Assembly (NCBI GenBank): GCA_051453625.1
Contig: JBOZIK010000001.1
Span: forward strand, 888,089 to 910,722
From: Welwitschia mirabilis
Lineage: Eukaryota; Gnetophyta; Gnetopsida; Welwitschiales
Reading direction: 5' to 3'
DNA: 22,634 nucleotides
The position numbers and the translations under genes are program-made. Below the pieces are notes generated by a model. The model saw nothing but the letters and a program-made list of their open reading frames with translations, was not told the DNA's origin and searched no databases. Shown piece by piece: positions 1 to 10,395 of the stretch (within the stretch, counting starts at the first letter, position 1; every line of letters begins with the position of its first letter).

Positions 1-1025
1 TCCAAAGATGGGAGATTTTCTGGACATTCCTAGGCCCCTGTAACTATGAAAAATTATTATTGAAAGAAGAGTTAAGATTGATTATCACCTTGAATGTCCT
101 CCTTTGTTTTATTTTCAATTATACCTTTTTGAGTATTCATTCTAATTCTTCTGTTTACTTGTCTAGATTTTATAGTTTTGTTAGCTGTAGGAACATCTGA
201 AACATCTCATCTACATTGTTATTATTTTCTTTTTGTTGTTGTTTCATTTTCATTTGTATTTGTTATTGTGGTTATTACTGCAACATGGTATTTGACATGT
301 TGTGGACGTGCTTTGTGTACTCCTATTCAACTATCTCATGCTGTTTTTATTTATTATATTTATTCTAGTTTCTTCTCTAATAGAGTGTCATATTTATTTG
401 CCTATGTGATTGGATCATTGTTTAAGATTTAAGCTGGCTTCCTTTTTTAATCTTTTTTACCTAACTTTTCACCAATAATTCTTTTTCATCTTTTTATTTT
501 TCTTATATTTTTCCATCATGTGCCCACATTTTCCACATTTTGAGCATTGCAATGGAATATTTTCAATTTTAAAGTTGAAAACTAATTCTCCCCATGTAGT
601 ATCCAGGATTATTTTCTTTGCATTGAAACTTTATAGTTTCATGTAAACACATATTCTAGTTATGGACATTTTTGCCATTAAGTCTATATTTCTATCAAGC
701 TTAATAAACTCTTCTAAAAGGTTGTTAAGTTGCATGAAAAAAATAGGATTCCATATTTTCAGGTGAGGGTTTAAGATACAGATCCAAATTGGAATCTTCT
801 CAAAAATAGAGGATTTATAAAGGATGAATGAAAACCATTTAGTTAAGGCTAAAGCTCTAGACTAAAAATATAGGGACTTCCTACTAGAACCTTATTCATT
901 TCTTCTTTCATATGAAAGATAAAATGAATAATCCATATCTAATATGAATTATCCTACAACTTACTGGAAATTTGTAGGAAAACCGATGTGAGTCTAAGTG
1001 TATACTATTGTGTCGTTTTAAGTTT
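1..1025. other. Unassigned AT-rich intergenic DNA
   Basis: No gene, RNA or mobile-element signature could be recognised. The stretch at about 178-432 is T-rich and happens to stay open on the plus strand. That frame starts at TTG rather than ATG and encodes a low-complexity run of Phe, Val, Ile and Tyr, so it is treated as compositional noise. The rest is ordinary AT-rich sequence with stops in all frames. Confidence 0.6.
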
Positions 1026-1055
1026 TCATAACAGATAGCACCACCAAGGAGTTAA

Positions 1056-1316
1056 ATAGAGAGCATGTTGAAGACACACTACATCAAAACTCGAAATCAT
1101 CTCCAAAAAATATCCAACGAAAAGTACTTGCATGGATAAATTGCAAAGGAGGAGAATACACCAGCACATGGAAGATGTACTAGATTTGAGAAAGAAATGT
1201 CCCTCGAACTGTTGTTGCATACCTTGAAAGCGAAACCCTGGCTTTGCTATTCTACTCTACTCCACTCCACTTCCAATAAAATTCTTCATTATTTGATAAT
1301 ATTTGAAACACATTAA
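1056..1316 (+). other. CpG-retaining segment with a mostly open frame; possible coding relic
   Basis: This stretch is visibly richer in G+C and keeps several CpG steps (for example in ctcgaaatc, aacgaaa, ctcgaac and gcgaaacc), unlike the deaminated DNA around it. On the plus strand one frame runs from 1056 to the stop at 1314-1316 with a single internal stop at 1137-1139. It contains the peptide HGRCTRFEKEMSLELLLHT. No domain was recognised. It could be an exon fragment, a piece of a younger element, or chance. Its right end merges into the LTR-end-like block at 1272-1358, so it may be part of that element. The minus-strand 64-codon frame over the same bases looks like a shadow. Confidence 0.2.
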
Positions 1317-1358
1317 AAATTTTAGTTTCTTTACTTTTTCTTTTGCTATTCATTAAAC
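1272..1358 (+). repeat. LTR 3'-end-like fragment (second element family), cut by gap
   Basis: The sequence aligns by eye with 17574-17660. Both have a tttgataatattt- or atttaataatattt-like segment, an acacattaaaaa- or acattaaaaag-like segment, and then a T-rich run ending near ctattca. At the 17.6 kb copy this block lies just upstream of a primer-binding-site-like sequence, which suggests the 3' end of an LTR. Here the sequence stops at the assembly gap, so the matching site would fall inside the gap. The assignment is inference from two copies only. Confidence 0.4.
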
Positions 1359-2159
1359 NNNNNNNNNNNNNNNNNNNNNNNNNNNNNNNNNNNNNNNNNN
1401 NNNNNNNNNNNNNNNNNNNNNNNNNNNNNNNNNNNNNNNNNNNNNNNNNNNNNNNNNNNNNNNNNNNNNNNNNNNNNNNNNNNNNNNNNNNNNNNNNNNN
1501 NNNNNNNNNNNNNNNNNNNNNNNNNNNNNNNNNNNNNNNNNNNNNNNNNNNNNNNNNNNNNNNNNNNNNNNNNNNNNNNNNNNNNNNNNNNNNNNNNNNN
1601 NNNNNNNNNNNNNNNNNNNNNNNNNNNNNNNNNNNNNNNNNNNNNNNNNNNNNNNNNNNNNNNNNNNNNNNNNNNNNNNNNNNNNNNNNNNNNNNNNNNN
1701 NNNNNNNNNNNNNNNNNNNNNNNNNNNNNNNNNNNNNNNNNNNNNNNNNNNNNNNNNNNNNNNNNNNNNNNNNNNNNNNNNNNNNNNNNNNNNNNNNNNN
1801 NNNNNNNNNNNNNNNNNNNNNNNNNNNNNNNNNNNNNNNNNNNNNNNNNNNNNNNNNNNNNNNNNNNNNNNNNNNNNNNNNNNNNNNNNNNNNNNNNNNN
1901 NNNNNNNNNNNNNNNNNNNNNNNNNNNNNNNNNNNNNNNNNNNNNNNNNNNNNNNNNNNNNNNNNNNNNNNNNNNNNNNNNNNNNNNNNNNNNNNNNNNN
2001 NNNNNNNNNNNNNNNNNNNNNNNNNNNNNNNNNNNNNNNNNNNNNNNNNNNNNNNNNNNNNNNNNNNNNNNNNNNNNNNNNNNNNNNNNNNNNNNNNNNN
2101 NNNNNNNNNNNNNNNNNNNNNNNNNNNNNNNNNNNNNNNNNNNNNNNNNNNNNNNNNNN
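1359..2159. other. Assembly gap (801 N)
   Basis: This is a run of 801 undetermined bases. It is directly followed by one copy of a 259-bp-period tandem duplication, so the missing sequence may be further copies of that repeat. Open frames that span these Ns are meaningless. Confidence 0.99.
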
Positions 2160-2593
2160 TGGTTATAGAAGTAAAGTTCATTAAAAAAACCCAAAGTGGT
2201 TGTGAATATTAATGAAGTGAAAAAATTACATTCATTTTGTTTACCAATGGAAAGTAACTTTAATTATGATGGAAGTTATGATTTGAATTAACATAATAGC
2301 AATTTATTTAATGTTAAAAAAGTATAAGAAAGAGTTATTTTTAACAAGATATCAAATCATACCTATTATGAATTCTAACATAGTACTAGACCTGATAGTT
2401 TTATCATGAAACATAAAGTGGTTATAGAAGTAAAGTTCATTAAAAAAACCCAAAGTGGTTGTGAATATTAATGAAGTGAAAAAATTACATTCATTGTGTT
2501 TACCAATGGGAAGTAACTTTAATTATGATGGAAGTTATGATTTGAATTAACATAATTGCAATTTATTTAATGTTAAAAAAGTATAAGAAAGAG
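2160..2593. repeat. 259-bp tandem duplication bordering the gap
   Basis: Bases 2161-2334 recur at 2420-2593, an exact offset of 259, with only a few substitutions. Shared words include ggttatagaagtaaagttc and caaagtggttgtgaatatt. The 85-bp segment between them (2335-2419) appears once. The first copy begins at the very edge of the gap, so the left boundary of the repeat is unknown and the array may continue into the unsequenced part. The high identity contrasts with the old repeats elsewhere and points to a recent duplication. Confidence 0.9.
2340..2383 (+). other. Primer-binding-site-like block within the duplicated unit
   Basis: The segment around agatatcaaatcataccta aligns with 17685-17727, where the corresponding word is ggtatcaaagcatacct. 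Both are followed by a ctatt...aattctaaca motif. The core GGTATCA-AGC resembles the initiator-Met primer-binding site common in plant LTR retrotransposons (TGGTATCAGAGC); this copy has lost the leading GG. It is probably a relic of the leader of the same element as the LTR-end block at 1272-1358. Confidence 0.35.
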
Positions 2594-4155
2594 GGAAGTA
2601 AGTTCATTTCATCTAGTGTTAAGGTTTCAAAAATATATTAAAATAAAGTGGCTAATACTAAGAGACAGTTTTGATGTTGTTCATGATTTTTGTTTTGTTA
2701 GAAATAAAAGATGGCCCTACTGAAAATTGAAGTATTGGGACCTTAATTTGATGAAACTAAAGGGAGAAGCAATGAGATAAAGATCAACCAGATTGAGAAA
2801 GACATATCAAGCTATAAAATGCTATAACATTATAGAGCATTAAAAAATAGTAATAATTCCATATGATAGCTAAAGTACTGTGATCTTACATTATGAAGCA
2901 AGAAACCACTTAAACTAAAATTGATAGGATATACAAATTTAGTATATTAGGAATGTTTTGCAAACATCTGTAGAAATTCCTAATCATGAAGCTAAGAAAC
3001 CAAGAAATCAATAACATTGTTGATATTATGTTGTTTTTTTTATTGAAGACAAAGTTCATCAATGGTTAAAGTGTTACATCTAGAGGCAGAAAGGGAATAT
3101 CAATTCATGATTTCCTCCATAATGAAATATTATGACCTCCTTTCCTCCTTTACACTTCTTGAAGTATCATTAAAAAATTAGTATTGATATCATTCCATTT
3201 GTCTTTTCTTTAATAAATAATAATCGATGTGTAATATTGATGCACATTTCCCAAAAAATTATGTAGCATGTTTCATCAAATTAGTAAAGTATAAGCTTAT
3301 TAAATCGAATAAAGGCTAAATTAAAGGAAAATTCCAAAACTGTTTGAAATTCATGTAGCAAGCCATAAAAAGGCCATAGGTAACACTCATTTTACCCTTT
3401 TGATGCAATGAAAAGGAGCTTTTAAAATTAAAGAACTTGTGCTCTTGCATCCTGTAATGTTCTACAACATCCTACAAGTATGTTTCTAATTATTTACTAT
3501 AATTTTCCAGCATACCATCTACAATGGTACTCTTCTTTACCTTCTTTATCTCGTTTATTCTCTTTGTTTACTTTATGTAACATATTATTATTGAAAATGA
3601 TGGTAAAATTTAGTTAGAAGTAATAGTTTAGAAGAGCAAAATGTAGAATTTTTTAAACTAGTTAAACTATTAAATTATATAGTGACATAGTTTAATCTTT
3701 AGGAGAAATTAATTTTCTTTTAAATTTTAATTTTATTAAACATGCGACAACTGACATTTCACGTTTTAGGGACATAGGAAAATATAGTAAAGACTAGGTA
3801 GATTGGCCTCAATCATTTTTTTAAAATTTCAATTCTAGATAAAGTGTAAAAAAATGCACCTTCTACATAAGTTAAGCATATCTGATGATGAATTGATAAT
3901 TATTTAGAAAGTTTTCAATTTGGAAAGGTATAAATTAACTTTGGCTTTCATTAACTTATTTTTGATAGCTACAAAAGAAGAATACATGATGTGGAATTAG
4001 ACGATACAAATTTGAAATTACCTTATAAGAAAAAGTATGTTTATTATATGTTCCTTTACAAGTTTTCAAAGTGGATTTACTATTGGTTAGAACAAACCAT
4101 CAATGTGGTATATATTTGCCACTCTATTGTGAACTTTTTAGAGATCTTGTTAGCA
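2594..4155. other. Unassigned AT-rich intergenic DNA
   Basis: About 1.56 kb with no recognisable gene, RNA or repeat boundary; stops are frequent in every frame. It ends at the left border of the retrotransposon array, where tagca (4151-4155) immediately precedes LTR A. No matching 5-bp target duplication is visible at the far end of the array. Confidence 0.6.
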
Positions 4156-4737
4156 TGTTATTAGGGTGTGGATCATGTGATTTTCTTCTTCAATTAATCA
4201 TCTTCAATAATAACCTAAAATCTTAGTTCCTAATTCATATAAACACATACTAGTATAAGGAATTAACCTTGTTGTACTCTAGATAAAATTCTAAGTGTAT
4301 CTAGAAAATTACTTCATTCAAAAAGGAATTAAAATGTTTTTTTGTTCAATTTAAGAATGATAAATAGATAATAATGTGCTGATGGATGAAATGTAAGAAA
4401 TTAATAAAATAAGAAGATGCAATCCTAAATGGAATTACTAAGGAATCTTACCAACTTGTTGTTACCCAAGTTCACAATTAATGAGTATGAAATTAAGTTT
4501 ATTTAGATATTATATATAAAGAACATAAGAGAAAACTTAATGTAAAACAAGATTATCATTAATTGATTATAATGTTTTAACATTAGCTTAAATGTATCCA
4601 CTCTGCAATGAAGGAATCTTAGCCCAAGACCAAAGTAAGGTCCTTTCTTAGGATAGATGGATCCATTACTTAGTTGAATTCTAATTCATCATAACAATCA
4701 ATGTATGAAAAATGAAACATGTAAAATCTAAGGACGG

Positions 4738-4747
4738 GTATTTATAG
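4738..4747 (-). promoter_or_regulatory. TATA box of LTR A
   Basis: The minus strand reads CTATAAATAC. The same motif occurs at the equivalent place in LTR B, and with one change in LTR C, about 1.0-1.2 kb from the LTR 5' end. Conservation at one place in three otherwise diverged LTRs supports a real promoter element. Confidence 0.65.
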
Positions 4748-4861
4748 TTTCAAATCGATGATTTAGGTTGCTAAGAATTATTAATTAATAAAGAGTAATC
4801 ATATCATTGATTTTGTAATGGGTAGACTATGCTTTACATTCATTAGAGTTATCGTCCTACT

Positions 4862-5415
4862 GGATGTCATTCCGATGACATAGGAGATGACACGTAATCT
4901 TTTCTTGTAATGGCTAAAAGTCCTCCACATGTTTTCTTAGTGTAATGCCTGAGTATTATCTGCTTGAGTGTCGTCTGGATGAGAAGGGAAATGACTATTA
5001 GTGGAAAAAAAAATAATGTTTCTATTGTTATCCTATGAGTATCACATCCCAAGGTGTCATTCAAATGACATGGTGAATGAGTGTCAATAAAAAAATGAAG
5101 TTTCTATTTGTGTATACTATTTGTCGTCCTGTGAGTATCATCTAGATGACATGGTGGATGACAACTATGATAATCTATTATAGTAACTTTGGTATAGTAA
5201 GTTTGCTATAGTAACTTGATGTCATCCTCTATGTATAATTTGGATGATAGATATAGTAATTGCTACATTAAATACTATAGTAATATGCTACAGTAACTTG
5301 ATGTCCTCCTTTAAGTGTTGTTTAGATAACATGATGGATGACGACTATAGTAACTGCTACAGTACCTCTATTGCTATAACTTTGCAATAGTAACTTTGCT
5401 ATAGTAAGGTGCTCT
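4862..5415 (-). repeat. U3 degenerate repeat array in LTR A
   Basis: Two kinds of short motif alternate here. One is a near-palindromic TCATC-GATGA word, for example the perfect 12-bp palindrome tcatctagatga at 5138-5149, usually followed by catggtggatgac. The other is clustered ctatagtaac or ctacagtaac words. Related gatgtcatcc and gatgtcctcc segments begin at 5218 and 5300, about 82 bp apart. The array lies upstream of the TATA box in element orientation, where enhancer repeats are often found. Open frames crossing it, such as the minus frame at 4867-5064, are not credible genes. Confidence 0.6.
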
Positions 5416-5811
5416 AGATGATGCAATTTTCTCATCTAAATAATCTCTAGTCATCATCTATTAGTTTAATATTAACTTCTTGAGTTCTAAAGTATTAGAA
5501 ATGACACTAAAAACTTCCAAATTAATCATATTGATCCCTATTGATCCTCGCGATAATAACTAGAACATTTTAATGGAATTACATTCCATTATTATCTCTT
5601 CATCTGGATGTTAGAGCTCTATCATAAAAACCTTGAATGGAACATGTCTCAAAATCATCTATAAATGGTTAGAAATTTTAGAAAACCGTAATTTCTTATT
5701 CTTCATGATGGTTAGTCCATTTTTGTTGTCAATTGATCAAAAACCTACTTAAATAAACTTGAAGAATATTTCAAACACGATGTCAAATATGGTCATTTTA
5801 GCCTTAAAACA

Positions 5812-5826
5812 TAGCCCCTTACTAAG
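5812..5826 (-). other. Polypurine tract of internal 1
   Basis: The minus strand reads CTTAGTAAGGGGCTA directly before the TG of LTR A. The equivalent site before LTR B reads CTTAGTGGGAAACTA. A short purine-rich tract touching the LTR start is where plus-strand DNA synthesis is primed in LTR retrotransposons. The tract is short and interrupted, consistent with decay. Confidence 0.5.
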
Positions 5827-7384
5827 CATTTGTTAGCCTCCAACAAAAAAAGCAAAAAAGAATAGAAGTAAGCCAAATTAAAAAAGAGATGAAAACTAAC
5901 ACTTAAGTCTAAATGTTACTCACATTATCAAACATAGAGTACATCCTCTTTTAGCATATCAAAAAGATATTGTAATTAAACATCATGAAGAAGATATGTA
6001 TTAAATTTAGAATTATGGTTTTAGTTTCATGGAAACATATTTTTTGTATGCAAATTTATTTTAATTAGAATCAATATTTTTATGATTTCAAAGGCTCCAT
6101 TCCATGAGGTAGATAAATTCATCCCAAATTTTAAATAAGTTTACATTCAATGATAAGAAGAGACAATCCAAAAATTTTAGGTAATGTAAAATAAAAATTC
6201 AAAACCAATCAAAAAAACATAAGAACTTTAGTGTCTAAAAGATTGCAACATATGCATCAAGGGTAAAAGAGAAAGTGTAGAATGAAAACACAATAATATA
6301 AAATGGGAAAGAAAAATAGAATAAACCAAAGCAAGTGAAGGCATCATGAAAATAGACTACTTGGGTTCTAAATGGTAACCTATTAAAACATGACACTTTA
6401 TTTAAAAGAAAAAGTAATACAAATGTTTTACAAAAGATCCAATTAATTACTCTAATACTATGATCCTATGATAAATAAAAAAAGTACAGTTAATAATTTT
6501 GAGATTATCTAACTTACTGAATAGAAATAGACACATTACATTAAAACATATTCTATTTGAAGTTAATCACTTATCAGTAGTCTCTTATTTTCAATGAAAT
6601 ATATATGATTCCCAATCAATAATACATCATGGTTCTATTTGAATAAAATGAATGAAAATGATAATGTACTAGTTGAATTTAATATATCATAACTATAGTC
6701 TCAAGCATCAACTTAAAAGATGGCTATAAATTAATAATACTTGATAAAGTAATAACTAGTGAACACTTCTAGGTGTACCTCCTTTTACATTGGATTCCTC
6801 CCAGTATGGAGTTCTCATTTTTGAACCACTGACCTTTATTTTATCACAAACAGTAGGACTCAAAGTAATTTTTCCTCAAATACGATAATTCCCTAGATAG
6901 ATTAGGAGTGATTATCAAAAGTGTTTTCATAGTATAAATTGATACTTCATTTTTCTTTTTAGAACTATCTCTTACTCCCTTCCCTCACCTCTCTCTCTCT
7001 TTCCCTTATAAATATGAAAAGATACTTATGCATTATAAAAGTAATAATAACCTACATCTGTAATAAAAATACAGTTGCTAAAGAAATAAAGCATACAATA
7101 TGAACAACTTAGTTAAGTACATTTTCCTCTCCTAAAATAAGATTTCATAGGCATTTGAATGCCTTTTAATTGGTTAAGATTCAATTAATCATCCATAAAT
7201 TACAAAAGCTTAAAGTGCTTAAATATGCTACATGATGAAAACAATAGTAAAATCAAGTTAATAAATATTGAAAAAGAAAAAATATTTGCACAAAATGGTA
7301 AGTGGTGGATATCTACTCAATAAAAGAGGCCCTGATAACTTAATTAATTTAAGTAGAATGTAGTTCTTTTACTCTGCATTTATC
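5827..7384 (-). mobile_element. Internal 1, 3' non-coding part
   Basis: This is the stretch between the decayed ORF and the polypurine tract, in element orientation. Bases 5827-6306 align with 10798-11280 in the other unit; both share tgcatcaagggtaaaag and gtctaaaagatt-like words. Bases from about 7071 align with 11470 onward. Bases 6307-7070 have no counterpart in unit 2, where a foreign-looking sequence and a 100-N gap occur instead. Within that unit-specific part a pyrimidine-rich run on the plus strand (about 6967-7007, including a short CT repeat) is purine-rich on the element strand. No protein domain was recognised. Confidence 0.5.
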
Positions 7385-8878
7385 TTATGACAAAAAGATA
7401 AACATTCCAACATAGTTATTGCATTGTACTTTTTCAGAAAAATAAGAACCAAACCATATTAAAACCAATTTATAGAACATAAGAGGTATACAATCATTTT
7501 TAAGTAAAATCAATTGGCAGGAAAGAAAATATTTTGATAACACTTTAATAGCACAAATTTCATACACTAAATATGAGATGAAGAATTGATAGATTTCATG
7601 AAAAACAATCTTTTATCAAATTTATGTAAAGTATGATTATCATTCTATAATTTATTAATGGTACTTCTCAAAGAATGAATTCAAATATTAGGAGGCTTCT
7701 CAAGATGATTTAGTAGATCATGTTTAGTAAGATGAAGAAGTTCTCTAAGATTTAACTTAAGGAATGGATCAACATTAAGAAGATAAGGCTTTCCTTTATT
7801 TAATATTCAAAGAAATCCCAAATCTTATTTTTTAAAAGTAAAAAGTAATATGAGATTAAGGGTATAAGAAAGCATTGTGTTTTGATTTTCACTAAGCATA
7901 AGTGGGAAAGATGGAGAAACATTTTTGATAGTATTATACTCTTCAAGTTTTATTGCTTCATGGGATGTGAGAATTTTATGCTCAATTAAGTTTTTTTAAA
8001 TCTCTATAATGTATTTCTTATCCTCCTCCTTCTCATTATTTGCATAATCATCTTGTTGCATATCATCATTATCCAAATTATTAAGTTCATTAAAAATATC
8101 ACAAAGAGAGATGTAATCACTAAGTTCATCATAAATTGAGAAATTTTCAAATTTATCTAGAATTTATTCTTCCCTTTTACATTGATTTTCCATTATTAAG
8201 TGGATATTAGGATATAACCTGATATCTCTATACCATCATCTGATGCATTTTTATCCTCATTATTCTTATTTAATTAATGAGTTAAAACATCATTGTGTTC
8301 ATAAAGGATACTTTCTATTCAACATTGATCATCTAAAAGTTCATCATCAAAATATAATTTATCACTACATGTAGTACTTTTGATGATTTCCTCCTCATTC
8401 TTAAGGCGAGAGATAGTAAACATAGTAGAGTGGACTTGCAAATGTTGTGTTGCAAGAGAATCTTAAGGTCTTTAATTTTCTAACATTATTGGTTGAAGTA
8501 TTTCTATAAGATTTATAATGTTTTTATGGCTAGTTCTTGCATTTTATTAAGTTCTTCAATTCAGTCATGAAGTAAATCATCATGGTTGCTTTAGTAACTA
8601 GAAGAACTTAGGGGGTATTAAAAATCGATTTCTTCTTCATATTTCTTTATAGAAGGGATTGAGATATCCTAAATGTATTATAAAATGTTTTTATAAACGA
8701 AATAGGGGTCTTAAAATGTTAAAATACATTATCATTATTCCTAGTTTTGACATCATTTTTCATTGACAACTCTGTTCTTATTTCTTCAAAGGTTTCATGT
8801 AATGTCCTTCTCTTATTTCTAGAATCTAAGTTTCTCTTTCTTTTAGCAAAGATTTCTTATAGTGTTCATTTTATCCAT
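7385..8878 (-). pseudogene. Decayed element-encoded protein, copy 1
   Basis: The start is assigned by homology to copy 2: CC-ATG at 8878, 317 bp beyond the primer-binding site. The N-terminal part is frameshifted but still shows AKRKRNLDSR followed by a K/R/E-rich segment. A clean open stretch at 8163-7996 encodes an acidic region including FENFSIYDELSDYISLCDIF and then NDDMQQDDYANNEKEED. The last recognisable stretch ends at the stop near 7385 and includes WFGSYFSEKVQCNN. The ancestral protein would have been roughly 500 residues. No zinc knuckle, protease, reverse transcriptase or integrase motif was seen. The place just after the leader suits a Gag-like structural protein, but I do not recognise the family. 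Frameshifts and stops make it non-functional. Confidence 0.55.
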
Positions 8879-9194
8879 GGAAGCAAGTGAGAAAAAGAAA
8901 GAGGGAGTAGGCAAGTATTATGATCACCTAAATTGCCTAAAAAGAAAAGTATAACTTAAAAATGTTTCGCAATATTAGCACCCCTAAGATTATAAATAAA
9001 ACAAAAACTAATAATATCATAGAAAGGAAAACTAATAGAAATTAAAATGAAAGTAAAACTAAGGAAGTAAAAGTACAAGCTAAACTAAGAAAAGGTTAAA
9101 AAATTTATATGTGCACACTATAGAAGTAAACAACTTGAAACCAAATCACTTAATTGAGTAGTGAGAATCAATCTTCTAAATGTTTTTGAAATCC

Positions 9195-9212
9195 TTCCTA
9201 GCAATGATGCTA
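9195..9212 (-). other. Primer-binding site of internal 1 (tRNA-Asp-like)
   Basis: On the minus strand the 18 bases read TAGCATCATTGCTAGGAA, placed 3 nt after the end of LTR B. The tRNA-Asp site I recall from plant Athila-like elements is TGGCGCCGTTGCCGGGGA. The two differ at seven positions, and every difference is a transition (G to A or C to T). That is the pattern expected after long methylation and deamination of a GC-rich site. Confidence 0.6.
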
Positions 9213-9568
9213 GTTTGTTAGAGCATGAATCATGTGCCTTTCTTCTTCAATTAATTATCTTCAATAATAACCTATAATATTAGTTTTTAATTTATACAAA
9301 CACATACTAATATAAGAAATTAACCTAATGTTGTACTCTAAAGAGGAATTCTAATACATTTAAAAAATTGCTTTATTGGAATTAAAATGTTTTCTATTTA
9401 ATTTCAGAATGATAAATAAATAACAATGCAATGACATATGAAATGAAATGAATTAATGCAATGATATGATACAATCCTAGGCTAGGTGGATGCCTTGTTC
9501 AATTAAACTTTAGTTTATCACAAGAATAATCAATGCATGAAAGATAAAAAATGGGGAATCTAAGGGTG

Positions 9569-9578
9569 GTATTTATAG
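9569..9578 (-). promoter_or_regulatory. TATA box of LTR B
   Basis: The minus strand reads CTATAAATAC, identical to LTR A. The first copy of the 66-bp tandem repeat overlaps its upstream edge, so the triplication expanded the sequence immediately upstream of the core promoter without copying the TATA box. Confidence 0.65.
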
Positions 9579-9773
9579 TTTTGAATCAATGGTTTAGATC
9601 ACCATGGAGTAGTAACTGATAAAGAGTAATCATACCACTAATAGTTTTGAATCAATGGTTTAGATCACCATGGAGTAGTAACTGATAAAGAGTAATCATA
9701 CCACTAATAATTTTGAATCAATGGTTTAGATCACCATGGAGTAGTAACTAATAAAGAGTAATCATACCACTAA
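9576..9773 (-). repeat. 3 x 66-bp tandem repeat beside the LTR B TATA box
   Basis: Three head-to-tail copies begin at 9576, 9642 and 9708. Copies 1 and 2 read identical, and copy 3 differs at two positions. Each includes gaatcaatggtttagatcac and ends near cataccactaa. LTRs A and C each have a single, more diverged equivalent. The near-perfect identity shows that the expansion is much younger than the LTR itself. Confidence 0.95.
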
Positions 9774-9824
9774 TTTCCTGATGGGTAAAATGTGTTTTAC
9801 ATTTATTAGAGTTGTTTTCCTACT

Positions 9825-10395
9825 GGGTGTTATCCAGATGACATAGGAAATGATATGTAGTCTCCTCTTATAATGATTGAATGTTGTCCATGTGTCTTCT
9901 GAGTGTAACACCTGAGTGTCATCCACTTGGATGTTATCTAGATGACAAGGTGAATGACTATCAGTGATAAAATAACATTTTTGTTGTCATCCTTTAAGTA
10001 TCATCCACTTGAATTGCATCTTGATAACATGGTGGATGACTATTAGTAGAAAAATGAATTTTTTGTTTATGTATACTATTTATCATTCTTTGAGCCTTAT
10101 ATGGACAACATGGCAGATGAAAACTATAGTAATTACTATAATAACCTGCTATAGTAACTCTGCTACAGTAACTTGATGTTGTTCTCTGTGTGTTGTTTGG
10201 ATGACATGGTAGCCAATAACTATAGTAATTGCTATGGTACCTACTACAGTAACTTTGCTATAATAACTTATTGTTATCCTTTGAGTGTCATCTAAATGGT
10301 ATTGTCCTTTGAGAATTGTCCAAACAACATAATGGAGGCCAGTTATAGTAACTTTACTACTATAACTCTACTATAGTAACTTACTCTAGACGATG
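9825..10395 (-). repeat. U3 degenerate repeat array in LTR B
   Basis: This is the same type of array as in LTR A: repeated GTCATC/GATGAC words (for example ttatccagatgacat near 9829) followed by catggtggatgac-like segments, then clustered ctatagtaac and ctacagtaac motifs from about 10122 to 10382. The longer repeat unit is about 95 bp, with related segments near 10175 and 10270. It lies upstream of the TATA box in element orientation. Confidence 0.6.

Larger units (their letters stand above)
4156..5811 (-). repeat. LTR A (3'-most LTR in element orientation)
   Basis: This 1656-bp LTR starts on the plus strand with tgttattaggg and ends with ccttaaaaca, giving the TG/CA termini expected of an LTR. 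It aligns along its length with LTRs B and C. In element orientation the upstream part (about 5415 to 4860) holds degenerate repeats, followed by a TATA box at 4738-4747 and about 580 bp of putative R and U5. It keeps the block containing ggaatcttagccca (near 4612-4625) that LTR B has lost. The flank beyond its outer end does not resemble a primer-binding site, as expected for a terminal 3' LTR. Confidence 0.8.

Noticed and set aside
178-432. 84-codon plus-strand open frame rich in Phe, Val and Ile
   Set aside because: It starts at TTG rather than ATG and the sequence is T-rich low complexity, so it looks like a compositional artefact.
1252-2212. Long open frames on both strands across 1252-2212
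   Set aside because: They are made almost entirely of undetermined bases in the 801-N gap.
4867-5064. 65-codon minus-strand open frame
   Set aside because: It lies in the U3 repeat array of LTR A, and LTRs B and C do not keep the frame.
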